NCBI RefSeq assembly: GCF_004011695.2
Contig: NC_082419.1
Span: 186,001 to 250,000 of the forward strand
DNA length: 64,000 nt
Direction: 5' to 3'
Origin: Ascochyta rabiei
Lineage: Eukaryota > Ascomycota > Dothideomycetes > Pleosporales > Didymellaceae
Shown here: positions 10,814-22,295 of the stretch, one piece after another
How the letters are laid out: each line of letters opens with the position of its first letter
How positions within the stretch are numbered: the first letter of the stretch is position 1
Made by a program: the position numbers and the translations under genes
Notes under the pieces: model-generated
The model's database searches: none
What the model was told of the DNA's origin: nothing
The model's input: the letters and a program-made list of their open reading frames with translations, nothing else

Positions 10814-12202
10814 GATTACTGATTAGAAAATCGAGATCAACTCTGATTTTCAAGTACTAGTCTGAGGCAGGGAGTAAGATTAGAGAGGTAGCGCCAGGCC
10901 GGGGAGGAGAAGAAAAAGGCGGAGGAGTTGCTTGCTGGTGATCTCCAGTTGGACGCGTGCTCTCCAACCTCTTATACCTGCCTCGATCTTACAAGCAGAC
11001 ATGATTGCGCCTACATCCGCCGACCAATGACTTCACCACCTCCACTCTGTAGGCGCACGACAAGCCCAACATTCCCGGTCTTCTACAATGGCAAGTCAAG
11101 ATCACCATGGTTGCAAAGCAGGACGTGCCTCAGACGCGCCTTTTTTTTTGCCTTTGCCTAGGACCAAACGTGCTTGGCTACGAGAAAGCGTTTCCCCAAC
11201 CGCTTGGCTAGGGTAGAAAGCCAGTGTCGAGGCTTCTGACAGGTGCCGTCGTCGGACGCAAGGTTTCGAAGCAAGCCTGGTGAAGAGCTTCGAAGGCGCC
11301 AAGGCACACAAGATCAATGCACGTCACCGAAACACAAGAGCCCATCCTCGGCGTTGCAGAAGAGAGCGAGCGGTATTGGAGAAAAGCTCACCGTGTGCAG
11401 GCGACTACTTTGGACCTCGTCAGCACGCCTCTCGAGCAGCGATTGGCAATACATGCAGCAAGGGCGTGTCGTAGCGTTGTCACTGCCTTTCGAAGCGCCA
11501 CACATCCATCACCCAAAACTCTGCATTGAGCTGTCAGATCCATTGCAGCCAAGTTGCGACAAGCAAGCCAGCTAAGCTACCATCCAAGACCCGCCCCTAC
11601 CGCGAATCCACAAAAGGAGAAGAAGAAAAAAGAAAGATCCTCAAGTTTCGAACCCCAGCGTTCCATAATACAGGGCCTGTGCTCCCTTCTTTCCTCACGA
11701 GCGCGAGGTGTGGTCGCGTTGCAGTTCCGTTGCTCTAGCGTTTCAGCAAACACCGTCCCCAGCCGCTCGACGATCTCAAACACGTCACGCGTAGGGATCG
11801 AGGTCTCGACGCTCCGCCTGAAAATCGCGGCACTCGTGCTCCCGAGGCAGGCTGGCGTCAGCCAAGACGTGGGCGTGGCTGTGTATGTGGTGCGCAGGGT
11901 GGTAATGACGCTGAAGAGAGGGGTGGGAGGTGGTGTAGGGATGTGCTTTTTCTTTTTTTTTCGGGGTGGAGGGAGCCTATTGCAGCGCAGCGAGGTGGGT
12001 GTTGCACACGATCAATACCAGACGATTCTTGCTGGGAGCTGGAGTGGGAGGGGATGAGAATGAGGACGGACGTGGTCATACATGTGTTTCTCCCTAAGAA
12101 TGCTATCTATATTGTACAAATCCAACTCCGTGCCAGATGCTCGGGGGTATCAAATATACCAGATGCTTTTTGTGTTAGATCCGTCTGCCCACCGTGCTGT
12201 CG
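10814..12202. other. Long intergenic region, no convincing gene
   Basis: Several frames of 60-170 codons overlap on both strands (longest 11554-12057, +), but none shows a domain, signal peptide or consistent splice sites. A pyrimidine/purine-skewed stretch lies around 11600-11640 and a T-run at 11948-11960. The left end carries the promoter of the Egh16-like gene, and the right end the 3' region of RPC82. Confidence 0.4.
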
Positions 12203-14514
12203 TTACACCGAGACCAGAGGGCCGTGGAAGTCGCGCAGGGTGGCGACGAGATCGTCTTCGCGGAAGAGCTGCAGGGAGAGCTTCTCCTGCACTTCTTTCC
12301 ACTTCCGCAGCGCGTCCAGCTCGGCTTGGCTGAGCCATTTTTCCTCGTTACCGACCACGTCGGAGCGCTCGGCTTTGCTGAGGAGCGGCTGGACTTTTTC
12401 GCGCTCGAACTGGATGCGCTGCAGTATGCGCACCATGCCCTTGTAGGTGTCGTGGAGGAGCTTCTCTCGTGCGCGCTGCCGGTCGTACCAAATCAGGTGG
12501 AGGGAGTGCTTTGCTTCTCGCCTCTCCACCTTGGGAATCTCCTGGGTCTGAACGAGACCCTGTACGGTGAGATCGTTCACGATGCCGCGGATGTCGTTTG
12601 CAGACATCATCATGGCATTGCATGTTGCGCGCTCGTCGAGCTTGCCTTTCTTCCTCAGCGCGCGGATGAGTTTGACGCCCAGCGTGCCCTTTCTCGCCGA
12701 GATTGTGTTTTCAACCTCGGTCTGGATGAGCTGTTTGGCAATCTCCTCAAACTCTATATGCCACTGCGAGAAGCCTGCGCGTGAGTGCCAGGTGACGAAA
12801 TGGGTGGGGTCTTCGGAGAGCAGCTGGATGTGTTTGTCGACCAGTCTAGTCTTCTCGTCTATGCTGAGGGTGGTGGGATCGGTGGGCTGGCTGAGAACGT
12901 TAGCGCTGCGGACATGGCCTCTTCTGGTGATCTGAACGACTGCATTCGGATCCAGGCCCTCGCAGATGTCGACGTCGCGGCCGATCTTCTTGGCCACGTC
13001 TCGGGCGGTGACGAGGTTCTTGGCGTCGATCTGGTTGTCTGCGCCTTCGTCGCCGGCTGTTGGCGGTTCTGGGTACTCCTCGTAGCAGCGTGGGGTGTTG
13101 GCTTCCAGGATGCGGAGCATGGTCTGGTAGATGTGAGCCGTGACGGGCCCCAAGCGCTGCTCGACCAGCTGCACCAGCTGTTCTGTGCGCATGGCGACGG
13201 CAATCTTCTCTGGATTCACGCGAATGACCAGCTTGTCTTCTGGTGGCGCAGCGCCCGCGGTTGCGTACCCGTTTGCACCGTTGGTTTTTACGCGCTTGGT
13301 CGGGTTGGTGTAGTCCTGGTCTGGCTGCCGCCGTTTTGAGAATCTCGGGACGTGGAGCCACTTGTCGCGCATGTTTCGTTTGCGCTCGAGCGTGTTTCTG
13401 TGGCACAGCGCCTTGTCTTTTGTGCCGGTCGGCTGCTGGCCTGCGAGGTCCTGATCGATGGTCTCTTGCTGGAGCCTGTCGTGCATGTCTCCTGGCGACA
13501 GGTACTGGGACTCTGTCATTGTTCTGACCCAGCCGCGCTGAATGAGTCGCTCGATGATGTCGTACAGCTCGTCGGCTGACGCGATCTCGCCGTCTTGGTC
13601 TGCGTGCTCATGCTCTTGCTGGTCGCCCGGTCCGGCGTTGGTTGCGCCGTTGGTTGCGCCGTTCAGGCCCGGTTTGACACCGTTCGCCTCGGACGAAGCG
13701 GCCTTGACGAGGCCGTTGGTCTGGGCAGAGCCGTTGGTCTGGGCAGAGCCGTTGGTGTCGTTGGCAGACCCCCTCTTCCTCTTGGTACCCGCGCCGTTTG
13801 CCAGTCCGTCGTCCGAGTCGTCCGCGTCGTCGGTGTCGGCGGTGGTGGGGAAGTAGGCTTCCTTGAGGTCTGCGATGCGCGTGTGGCCGAGGCGCAAGAG
13901 GTTGGTCATGACGTTGGCGGCCTTTGTGCCGAAGCGGTCCTCGACGAGCTTGGTGACCTTGCCGAGGCGGACGAGGGCGTACGAGTTCAGCCAGTCGATC
14001 TCGTAGTAGGTGGGCTGGGCGTCGGTGCCCGAGTGGAAGACGAGGTGCTGCTGCAGCAGGATGACGAGGCCGTACTTGATCTGGCGGGCGTTCAGGTAGG
14101 AGGCGCGGGCGACGGCGGCGAGGGTCTGGCGTCCATGGCGAGCCAGGACGGAGTAGACGCGCTGTGAGTGTTAGGGCGAGGAGGGATGCGAGGGGGAGTG
14201 CGAGAGGCAGTGCAAGAGGCAGTCAAGAGGCGATGCGAGGAGGGATGCAAGAGGCGGTGCAAGAGGCAGCCAAGAGGCGGTGCAAGAGGCAGCCAAGAGG
14301 CGGTGCAAGAGGCAGCCAAGAGGCGGTGCAAGAGGCAGTCAAGAGGCGGTCCAAGAGGCAGTGACGTACCGCTGCGAGTTCGCCGTAGACATCCTCGACC
14401 AGGAAGGTGCAGAGCTCGGCGAGGATCTGAGGCACGTTGGTACACTGCCGAGTTCGATGGGGCTGGTGGAGTGAGGCGACGTCTTACCGGAGTCTCGCGC
14501 TGGTTGTACGACAT
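12203..14514 (-). CDS. RPC82: RNA polymerase III subunit RPC3 (Rpc82)
   Basis: Exons 14514-14488, 14444-14370 and 14161-12203 join in phase to 686 aa (introns 43 and 208 bp). The N-terminal helix-turn-helix part includes CTNVPQILAELCTFLVEDVY, HGRQTLAAVARASYLNARQI and LVRLGKVTKLVEDRFG, the typical RPC82 winged-helix blocks. A low-complexity Asn/Gly/Thr linker (repeats of NGSAQT) follows, then ELYDIIERLIQRGWVRTMT and the C-terminal helices ending in FHGPLVSV. Rpc82, with Rpc34 and Rpc31, forms the Pol III subcomplex that contacts TFIIIB and opens promoters of tRNA and 5S genes in the nucleus. The second intron is almost filled by a 23-bp minisatellite. It shares a 302-bp divergent promoter with QCR2. 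Confidence 0.93.
14251..14363. repeat. 23-bp minisatellite inside RPC82 intron 2
   Basis: Four near-identical 23-bp units starting gaggcggtgcaagaggcagc (14251, 14274, 14297, 14320) and a fifth diverged unit run up to the splice donor. Degenerate related units extend to about 14200. The array lies wholly inside the intron at 14162-14369. Confidence 0.9.
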
Positions 14515-14816
14515 GATGCTGCCTAGATATTTGCCAGATATCCAGGTGTCCACGGGGCTACCGGAGAGACATTGGGCGGGCTGGACGAGCTGTGCGCGCG
14601 CTGCTGGGGGCAGAATTTCATTTCCAGCTCGCGCGGGCGGGGACGCAGTACTTTTGGCCGAACCCTTGCGCCGTCGTCGGTGGCCAATCACAACGAGCGT
14701 CTTCGTAAAGCCCGGTGCTAAGACCACGACCAGCGCCTTCCTCTGCTTTTGCAACCACCGTCACTCCATCTCCCCCCCCCATCCATTGCCCTCCCCCCGA
14801 TCGGTGCCCCTCCACG
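14515..14816. promoter_or_regulatory. Divergent promoter RPC82 / QCR2
   Basis: The 302 bp between the start codons of RPC82 (14514, minus) and QCR2 (14817, plus) must hold both promoters. The QCR2 side is C-rich (a C-run near 14772-14780 and CT-rich sequence up to the ATG). No TATA box is evident. Shared control is inferred from layout only. Confidence 0.55.
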
Positions 14817-16442
14817 ATGCTGTCCCGCACAATCGCCTGCCGGGGCGCGCAACGAGCTGCCCGCCCGCTGTCGACGACGCAGAGGCGCGCGCTCGCGGCC
14901 CCGGCCTCGGGCTCCTTCCAGTACCAGTCCGGCGAGGCCAAGGGCGTCAAGTTCGCCAGCAGGGACTTTGCCGGCCCCACGACCACGCTCGCCCTCGTCG
15001 CAAAGGCCGGCACCCGCTACGAGACGCTGCCCGGCCTGACCGAGGGCCTCGCCAACTTCGCGTTCCGGGTATGCCCCCGATAGATGCCCCCGATAGATGC
15101 CATGCACTGCCATGCATCGCCATGCACCGCCATTGCGCCGTGCCCACAGACGAGCTCTACTGACGCCAATGGCACCGCAGGCCACCGAGCGAAGGTCCAC
15201 CCTGCGCATCGTCCGCGAGTCGGAGCTCCTGGGAGCCAGCCTGACAGCCCACCACTCGCGCGAGAACCTGGTCCTCGAGGCCAAGTTCCTCCGCGACGAC
15301 CTGCCCTACTTTGTCGAGCTGTTTGGCGAGGTCGTCAGCCAGACAAAGTACCAGCGTATGTCTACGTCTCCGTCTCTGTCTCTTTCTCCGTCTCCGTCTC
15401 CGTCTCCGTCTGTCTCCGTCTCTGGTACTGACCCACCCAGCCCACGTCTACAACGAGGAGGTGCTCCCCTTGATCCACTTCGCCCACACCCGCTTCATCA
15501 ACAGCCCCATCGAGATGGCCATCAACTCGGCCCACAGCCTCGCCTTCCACCGCGGCCTCGGCAACTCGACCGCCTCGGCCTCGCAGACACCCTACACCAA
15601 GTACCTCGACGCCGAGACCATCGAGCACTTCTCCAAGAGCGCCTACGCAAAGTCAAACTTCGCCGTCGTCGCCAACGGCGCTGACCACGCCGAATTCTCC
15701 AAGTGGGTCGGCCAGTTCTTCGACAGCGTCCCCGCCTCGCCCGCCCACCAGCTCACCCAGGGCGCCGACCAGACCAAGTACCACGGCGGCGAGGAGCGCC
15801 TGGCCCACGACGGCGGCAACGCCATGGTCATTGCCTTCCCCGGCTCCAGCTCCTTCACCGGCCAGTTCTACAAGCCTGAGATCGCCGTCCTCGGCTCCCT
15901 GCTCGGTGGCAAGTCGGCCGTCAAGTGGTCGTCCGGCTTCACCATCCTCGGCCAGGCCAAGGCCACCCCCAGCACCCAGGTCAACACCACCAGCGCCATC
16001 TACTCGGACGCCGGTCTCCTCTTCACCTCCATCACCGGCTCCGCCTCCAGCGTCGCCGAGACCGCAAAGGCCGCCGTCGAGGCCATCAAGAAGATCGCCT
16101 CGGGCGACATCTCCAGCGAGGCCATCGCAAAGGCAAAGGCCGCCGCCAAGTTCAAGGAGCTCGAGAACGGCCAGGACATCCGCGCCGGTCTCCAGCTTTC
16201 CGGCAACGGTCTCGTAAACAACTCCCAGGCCTACCAGATCGACGAGGTCGCCAAGGCCATCGACGGCGTATCAGAGGAGGCTGTCAAGTCGGTGAGTTGG
16301 ACTGAAGTTACAGGTTTGGCTTGCAGCATGCTGACATACTTTCTAGGCTGCCAAGACATTACTCGAGAGCAGGGCCTCTGTCTCTGCGGTCGGTGACCTC
16401 TTCGCGCTGCCGTACGCTGAGGAGCTGGGTCTTAAGGTGTAA
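14817..16442 (+). CDS. QCR2: Cytochrome b-c1 complex subunit 2 (core protein 2)
   Basis: Exons 14817-15068, 15181-15355, 15441-16291 and 16347-16442 join in phase to 457 aa. The Arg/Ala-rich N-terminus (MLSRTIACRGAQRAARPLST) is a mitochondrial presequence. The body is an M16-type fold: GPTTTLALVAKAGTRYE, then LGASLTAHHSRENLVLEAKF, then HVYNEEVLPLIHFAHTRF. The HxxEH zinc site of active M16 peptidases is absent at the expected place, as in other Qcr2 proteins. It is a structural core subunit of respiratory complex III in the inner mitochondrial membrane. Introns 1 and 2 carry short tandem repeats. The final exon encodes the conserved end DLFALPYAEELGLKV. Confidence 0.95.
15360..15422 (+). repeat. 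Pyrimidine hexamer repeat (TCTCCG-like) in QCR2 intron 2
   Basis: The intron between 15355 and 15441 is mostly imperfect copies of tctccg/tctctg. It is a pure pyrimidine-rich tract on the coding strand, just upstream of the acceptor cag at 15438-15440. Confidence 0.8.
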
Positions 16443-16472
16443 ATACAGTCAGGGAGAGTGTAGAGCAAATGT

Positions 16473-16545
16473 CGTTGCAAACCTCGTTGCAAACCTCGTG
16501 GCAAACCTCGTGGCAAACCTCGTGGCAAATCTCGTGGAAAATCTC
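16473..16545 (+). repeat. 12-bp minisatellite after the QCR2 stop
   Basis: About six units of a 12-bp motif (gcaaacctcgtg and close variants) begin 31 bp after the QCR2 stop codon, within the likely 3' UTR. Read in one frame they would encode repeats of VANL, but there is no supported gene in that frame. Confidence 0.85.
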
Positions 16546-16838
16546 GCTTGGCTCGGGGCTTGTGTAACATTACCTTGTGATAGTCCCAATGGTCCAGATA
16601 GATGTTTTATATGGATTCTCATTTGTTCGTCAACCTACATTGCGTTCAAGAGTAGGTGTGCGCATGACATGTCTGAACGTTTGATCTATCCAATTGACTC
16701 GAAGCAAGATTGTCCCTGATCCCAATTCAACGCAGTGCAGTCCCGTGAGCATGCACGCGCAGTGCGCTCCATCTCTCGTCACGTGCCATCGCGCCTTGTC
16801 TGCACGTCCATCCCACGACACCACACCACACCATATAC

Positions 16839-16839
<1 letters not shown>

Positions 16840-16871
<32 letters not shown>

Positions 16872-16935
16872 ACAACAACAACAGCAACAGCAACAACAAC
16901 AACAGCAACAACAACAACAACAACAACAGCAACAG

Positions 16936-16970
<35 letters not shown>

Positions 16971-16984
16971 TCAACAACAGCAGC
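16840..16984 (+). repeat. CAA/CAG trinucleotide tract
   Basis: Roughly 145 bp of CAA and CAG triplets, with interspersed CAT near the 3' end, lie between QCR2 and the CENP-W-like gene. The plus frame through it is open (16735-17364) and would encode polyglutamine, but that frame overlaps the CENP-W-like exon out of phase and has no other features. It is best read as promoter or 5' UTR microsatellite. Confidence 0.85.
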
Positions 16985-17174
16985 ACAGCAATCCCACGAC
17001 AAAAGTCCACCTCTACCCGTCGACGCTCACACAGCTCCGTTACACTACATCCACGTCCACCACCATATATCGAACCTCTTTCGTTCCCACACCACCAACC
17101 CTCGACCAGCTCAGCCTCGACCAGCCTCGACCAGCCCAGCCCTTGCACGTCGACTACGACCCAGAGGACCAGCC

Positions 17175-17517
17175 ATGGCGCGCACAGCGTACCCTCGCGC
17201 CCCGCTGCGGAGGATCGTCAAGGCGCATGCGAATCGCGCTGTTGGGAGGGATGTGGATGTTTTGGTGCGTTGTGCCTTTTTCTTCTTTAGCTTCTTCTTC
17301 TTTAGCTTCTTCTTCTTCTTCTTTAGCTTCTTCTTCTTTTTTTCCATCAACCATCCACAGCTGATGGTCTCGATAGATCTACCTCAACTACCTCCTCTTC
17401 ATGCAGGACGTCCTGGGTGAAGCGGCGATTCGGGGAAAGGTCAAGGGTGGGCGGGGCGTCAGTGCGGGGAGTGTGCGCAGGGTGGCGGAGGGGTGCTTGA
17501 GGAGGTGTAAGGGGTGA
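17175..17517 (+). CDS. CENP-W-like histone-fold centromere protein
   Basis: Two exons, 17175-17264 and 17377-17517, with a phase-0 intron of 112 bp, give 76 aa. The sequence starts MARTAYPRAPLRRIVKAHAN and continues with YLNYLLFMQDVLGEAA and RGVSAGSVRRVAEGCLRRCK. This matches the short single histone-fold pattern of CENP-W (yeast Wip1): basic N-terminus, R-I-V-K-A-H in helix 1, a long hydrophobic helix 2 and a C-terminal K/R-K-G. CENP-W pairs with CENP-T at the inner kinetochore and binds DNA. The intron holds a CTT/TTTAGCTTCTTC repeat, and a 17-G run lies just downstream (17535-17551). Genes this short are often missed. The assignment rests on motif and length. Confidence 0.8.
17279..17342 (+). 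repeat. CTT-rich repeat in the CENP-W-like gene intron
   Basis: Imperfect copies of tttagcttcttcttc fill most of the intron at 17265-17376 and act as a long pyrimidine tract before the acceptor at 17375-17376. Confidence 0.8.
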
Positions 17518-17683
17518 TTTGTGTCTCTTTACCCGGGGGGGGGGGGGGGGGTTGTTTTATTTTTTGGCGAGGACGTGAGTGTAGCAGAGTTTGAGATTCT
17601 CGACTACCCCACAGAGAAGACACGGCAAGAAAGGGAGGGAGTGCATCAAACCAAGGCAGAAGCAGATGTACTCGTCCTACTTC

Positions 17684-20335
17684 CTACTTGTTCACAACAC
17701 TAACAACCACCCACCCCTCGGCATACCGCTTCTTCCCCTCCACCCCAGCACCGGGAATCTCAACACGGACGTCCAACGCCCCCAGCTCCGCCCCAGCTCT
17801 CCCCACCGCGTCCCTAACCCCCGCCGCCGCGACCCCAAGCGCGACGCAACTCGCCAGCAGACCCTGCACCTCGCGCTCCCACGCCTTCGCGACGCCCACC
17901 GACTTCGCCGCTTCGGGCCCCAGCCGCCTCAGCTCCGCAAACGCCGCTCGCGCAACCTGGACGTTCCCGTCGACTTCGGCCCACAGCTCCGAGGTGGCGT
18001 TCTGCACGTCGGCCGCGAAGCCGGCGTCTGGCGCCGTGTAAGGGCCGTAGGGCTGCGTGTGCGTTTTAAAGTCCGCGAAAGGGGGTACCTCGGGCGGTTG
18101 GACGGCGAGGAAGGGTTTCATGCGGAGTTCGTAGCGGAGGGGTTCTGTGCCGAAGGGCCGTTTGGGGAGGGGGAGCAAGCGGAGGTAGGTGGCGAGCATG
18201 TAGAAGCGGGCGAGTGCGAGGCTGAGGGCTGCGGTGCCGGTTGCGGCTGCTGCGAGGCTGTCGAGGTGCCGGGATGCAGAGGCCACGGCGGTTGCGGTGC
18301 GTAGGTCGCGCGAGCGCAGGAGCTGCGTGTGCCGTGTGGTGTGGTGGGTTTGGATCCGCGAGAGGAGTTCGCGACGGCGTGTCGCGATCAGAGAGAGGAA
18401 GAGATACATGCCCGAGAACTCGTCTGGGAGGTAGATGTCCTGCTCGAAGCCGAGGAGGATGACCTTCTCGATCATCCACAGCTTTCGGTGGTACACCCAT
18501 GTGGAGAGGGGGAACTCGAGCATTTGGTCTGTGATGTTGAGCTCGGCGGCGGCGGCGGCCAGATCTGTATCGACGAGGCTGGCGTCGGCTTGGAGGAGGT
18601 CCCAGCCGGTGATGACGTGGGTGAACATGCGGCGGAGACGGCATCTGTTCTGGCCCAAGGCGACCCAGAGGTCGAGGTAGGGTTGCCCGGATCGGTCGAC
18701 GAATTCGTCAATGAGCATGGCCATCTGTAGCCGAGGCGGTTTGGGCAGAAGAGGGTTGCGCGGTGGAGACAGAGTCCAGTTGATCGGGTCTACTATAGGC
18801 GACGCGAGGAAGACGAGCGTCTTGACGTCTGCTAGTGGTAACGACACGGCTGTGTTTAGGATCTCGGGGTGGAAGAGCAGCGTAGACAGATAGGATCTCG
18901 AGTATGCTAGCGGTGCAGGCGATCTCGACGCAAAAGCCCAGAGGAACGATTGGTATTCGAGCGGATCTTGGGGCAGATTGATGAACCGAGTGGCCTCTTC
19001 GCAGTCGACACAGATGTGCTCAAGCAGGTCCAGCGCGTCCTTGAAGTCGAACTCGACGATCGGCCGAGGTGGCACGGTCGAAGCTAGTCTGCGTTGCATT
19101 TTCGTGCTGAAGGCCCCGGGTACAGATTGTCCGAGCTGGTGCGTGGCCTTGATGGTGGTCATACCTCGCAGCACTGGAGGCCATGAAGATGTCATATGCT
19201 CGAGCGGGTGCTCCAAATCTAGAGCTCTCAAGAAATCTCTACGGAACTCCAGTCTAGACGTGATGGCCGAGCGAAGTGCATCCTTGACATCCAGTGCCGG
19301 ACTACGACGTGTTAGCGTGCTGACGGTGTGGTATGCGGAGACACCCACTCTTCCATGACCTCGACAGCAGCATCAAGCTCTCTTAAGAAGACATCCATCG
19401 GCGTACTGACGAACAGGACTCTATTGTAGGTCTGTGTGCAAAAGTCTTCCTCCTCAAAGTAATCTCGACTGGTGATTTTCGCTATCACGTAGTCGCAACC
19501 TTTGATGAGTGCTAAGCAATACGCCCTCAGCACCTGCAGCAATGCCTGCACCGAGGGCCCGTGAGCGCTTTCACCGTTGGGGAGGAACTGGGATTGTTCG
19601 AGGGTCTTTGGCTCCGGCCAGAGCAGCTTGTCGATGTAGACGGACGTGAAGAGCGTCTGGGAGAGAGGGTAGCCTGTATGCCATGCCATCTCGTAGCAGA
19701 GCAGCTGGTCCATGATACCGATCAGCTCTTCTGGCAAGAGCGGTGTCGATGTGTCGTAATCGTCTTCAAGCGTCTCTCCGGGCTCCAGGAAGCCGCTGTC
19801 CATCTTGGGATCCATGATCTGAGGCGTTAGTGTCGTCGATTCACTTCCTTTGGGGTGATGCTCACTTCGATGGCTCCGATGGACTCGAAGAGCGTGAAGT
19901 AGTCATCTTTGACGAGTTGTCCAACCTCTAGAGCTGCAAGGTGTTAGTGGTTGTGTTCGAATATGGGTTGCACGGTACGCCTGCGGGTATTTGTGCAAGG
20001 CACAGCAGTAACCACCCCTCTTGCAGTGAACTCGCCAACGACAGCCACGTGACAGCAGTAACCTGGGAGCGTACCGTTGCTAGCTTTTAGGAATTTCTCC
20101 GTAATGTCATGGATCTTGGGTGGCGGCGCGCAGATGGGCTGTCTGAACGCCTGTCGCAGCGGCAAGTTGGTTTGCGGGGTGGGATTGATGATATTCACGT
20201 GGGGGGAGCCTGTTGAACATCAACATCCATATCACAGAGAGGTGGCTGGACTGTAGTACCAGCTCCGTCATGACGCAAAGCAGCCTCAGCATCCTGGAGC
20301 GGGGCGGTGCTGTGGCGGTGAGCGCTGTCGGCCAT
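17684..20335 (-). CDS. MAK10: NatC N-terminal acetyltransferase auxiliary subunit Mak10/Naa35
   Basis: Five exons, 20335-20260, 20209-20075, 19933-19866, 19818-19349 and 19301-17684, sum to 2367 bp and give 788 aa. The family signature is clear: ALEVGQLVKDDYFTLFESIG, then IMDPKMDSGF, then DQLLCYEMAWHTGYPLSQTL. These match the conserved N-terminal part of Mak10/NAA35. The long C-terminal region is helical with low-complexity Ala stretches and ends in GWVVVSVVNK. NatC (Naa30-Naa35-Naa38) acetylates protein N-termini starting Met-hydrophobic at the ribosome; Mak10 is the scaffold. Splice sites used include GTACTA (intron 1) and GTGGGT (intron 4), which are non-optimal but the only in-phase choices found, so the first ~25 residues are least certain. 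Confidence 0.9.
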
Positions 20336-20624
20336 GGTCGTGGAGGAGTAGTCCCGCGGCGATGCGGCTGGCGGGAAAGTTGGATGCACATGCATGGCTC
20401 CCAGATTTCAATACCTCTGGTCCGCCGCCTCAGGGTCACGAATAGTTTGCTTTTCAGACAACGTCACGATGGCAGCAGCCGAACGAAAGTGTGCAGTGGG
20501 CTCAAATCAGGTTGTGCATTGGCTTTTGCCCGTCCTCCAGAAAGCTCCCGTCGGCATTGATAGTACATGTATACATTCACACCTCCGCGCTCCTACCCAG
20601 ACTCTGTGCTTTGTCTTTGTGCAT

Positions 20625-20991
20625 TTAAGCGGAAGAAGCAGCCTCAGCCTTGGCGGCAGCCTGAGCGGCAAGAGCAGCGTCGTTCAGCTCCTTGACCTCG
20701 CCCTGCTTGCCGTTCTGCGCATCGTCAGCCCGCGTCACTCCACACTCGCAACTTTACGCTCGCATCCGCATCCGTGGAGAACTCACCTCCCACTTGGCGA
20801 ACCTGAGCTCGCTCACGCCCCTGCGCTCGGCGATGATGCGCTTGTCTTCCTTGAGGGATCGGCGGACGACGCGCGATGCGACCTGAATGTAACGGTTGTA
20901 GCTGTCAGACACTGTTAATTGCGGCGGCTCCGGGGCGGTTGCAGCGGAGCGGGGCGTACGAGAGACCGGCGGCTTTCCAGGCGGCTGCCAT
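20625..20991 (-). CDS. ATP15: ATP synthase subunit epsilon, mitochondrial
   Basis: Exons 20991-20960, 20901-20787 and 20714-20625 join in phase to 78 aa. The protein reads MAAAWKAAGLSYNRYIQVAS and continues RRSLKEDKRIIAERRG and ELRFAKWENGKQGE, the pattern of fungal F1 epsilon (Atp15). That protein starts at the functional N-terminus and has no cleaved presequence. The C-terminus is Ala-rich (AAKAEAASSA). It belongs to the central stalk of F1 with gamma and delta, in the mitochondrial matrix. Its length is close to the usual 60-75 residues. It lies 289 bp upstream of MAK10 on the same strand. Confidence 0.93.
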
Positions 20992-21387
20992 TGTGATGGT
21001 TGGATGCGGGTGGACGGGGTGGTGGGTGGTTTGCGGGTTGCGGGTGGAGTTGGAGGCGTTGAATCGAAAGTTGCGGATGCCGCTCGGAGCTGCAGCTCGG
21101 CTCTCACGTGACCTGCGTCGAGGTCAAGCGTCCTCGGTGCTGCAGCACGACTTCACATCACACGCGATATTCTGGAGGCAGTCACAACGGCGGTGTTGTC
21201 GACGATGGGCCTGGTGATGACAACTTCCTATTCTCAAAAAGACCACTGCATGAAAGTCGTGTTCATCGTATTTTCGTAGCTAGGCTGCTCGACCTTGTGG
21301 CTCCTGGAGCACGGGCGGGTCTCGCTCACAAGAGGACTGAGGTCAAGGTCCCCCCTCTCCTGCAGCTCGTCTGCATGCATCTCCGTT

Positions 21388-22295
21388 CTACGAGTCCGTC
21401 TCCATGGCCTCGGCACCGTCCTCGTTGCCACCCTCGGCGTTCTCAAACGTGGTCGACAGCCATTCCGCAATGTCCTGGCCCTCGTACAGGGCAAAGTCCT
21501 CGCCGACGCCGCCAATGCCGACGCTGGTGTTGTCGACGGTGAGCTCCTTGTCCTGGGACAGTGACTCCTTCAGCGCGCGCAAGGCGTGCTTGATCAGGTC
21601 CTCCCTGCTCGCGCTGTCGAACTCGTCCAGGTGCCTCTCGAGGTACGTCCTGGCCATCTGACTCCTAGCGCCAATACCGCAGGCCACCATCTCCTGTGTG
21701 ACGCCGCTGGGCTGGAACTCGAAGAGGTGAGGGCCCTTTGCGTCGACACCGGCAATGAGCAGGCCGACGCCGTAGGGTCTCCGGCCGTACTGCTGGGTGT
21801 TGGTTTGCGCGCGGTCTGCGATGCGTGATGTGATGTCCGAGAGCGGGATGGCGCGGTCGTATGTCAGGCGGGAGGCGAGCGACTGCTGCTTCATGAAGTT
21901 GGAGAGGACGCGGGCGTCGGAGGCGAGGCCGGCGAGGGCGACGCCGAAGTGCGAGTCTATGGGGATGATCTTCTTCTGGTACGACGAGAGCTCCTCTGCG
22001 TTGCGCTGGTCTTTGTCAGCGTCTGTTTGGCCCAGTGCATAGTATTTAGTCGTAGTCGTAGTCGTGGTGGTGGCAGTGGTAGTGGTAGTGGTAGTGGTAG
22101 TGGTAGTGGTAGTGGTAGTGGTAGTGGTAGTAGTAGTAGTAGTACCTTGATTGCTGCGAGCACCGCATGTGTCTTGCTGACAATGCCAACGACGACGGAA
22201 CCCTGCTTGACGGCCTCTTGTGCATACTCGACCTGGAATATGCGGCCCTGCGGCGAGAAGGTGACCGAGTCGTTGTCGTAGTTGTTGCGGAACAT
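21388..22295 (-). CDS. PRE5: 20S proteasome subunit alpha6 (Pre5/PSMA1)
   Basis: Two exons, 22295-22146 and 22005-21388, with a 140-bp phase-0 intron, encode 255 aa. The N-terminus [20 protein letters not shown] and [13 protein letters not shown] is the alpha-subunit signature and specifically matches Pre5/PSMA1. Further family blocks are [40 protein letters not shown] and [16 protein letters not shown]. The C-terminus is acidic. It forms part of the outer alpha ring of the 20S core and is not catalytic. The intron is largely a TAG/TGG-type microsatellite. The start region faces VPS55 across a 426-bp divergent promoter. Confidence 0.95.
22048..22143. repeat. Trinucleotide/hexanucleotide microsatellite in PRE5 intron
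   Basis: On the plus strand the tract runs cgtagt, then a long array of ggtagt units, ending in tagtagtag up to the splice donor at 22145. It occupies most of the 140-bp intron. Confidence 0.9.

Noticed and set aside
11554..12057. 167-codon plus-strand frame
   Set aside because: No domain, poor start context and biased composition from purine-rich tracts; other frames of similar length overlap it.
12194..12784. Long plus-strand frames opposite RPC82 (also 12785-13339 and 13595-14167)
   Set aside because: They are antisense shadows of a GC-rich conserved coding exon.
14251..14363. Regular 23-bp units that look like a CRISPR array
   Set aside because: Units are contiguous with no unique spacers, lie inside a eukaryotic intron, and no cas genes are present.
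16694..17364. Open plus-strand frames through the CAA/CAG tract that would encode polyglutamine or polyasparagine proteins
   Set aside because: They exist only because the repeat has no stops. They overlap the CENP-W-like exon out of frame and show no domain or splice support.
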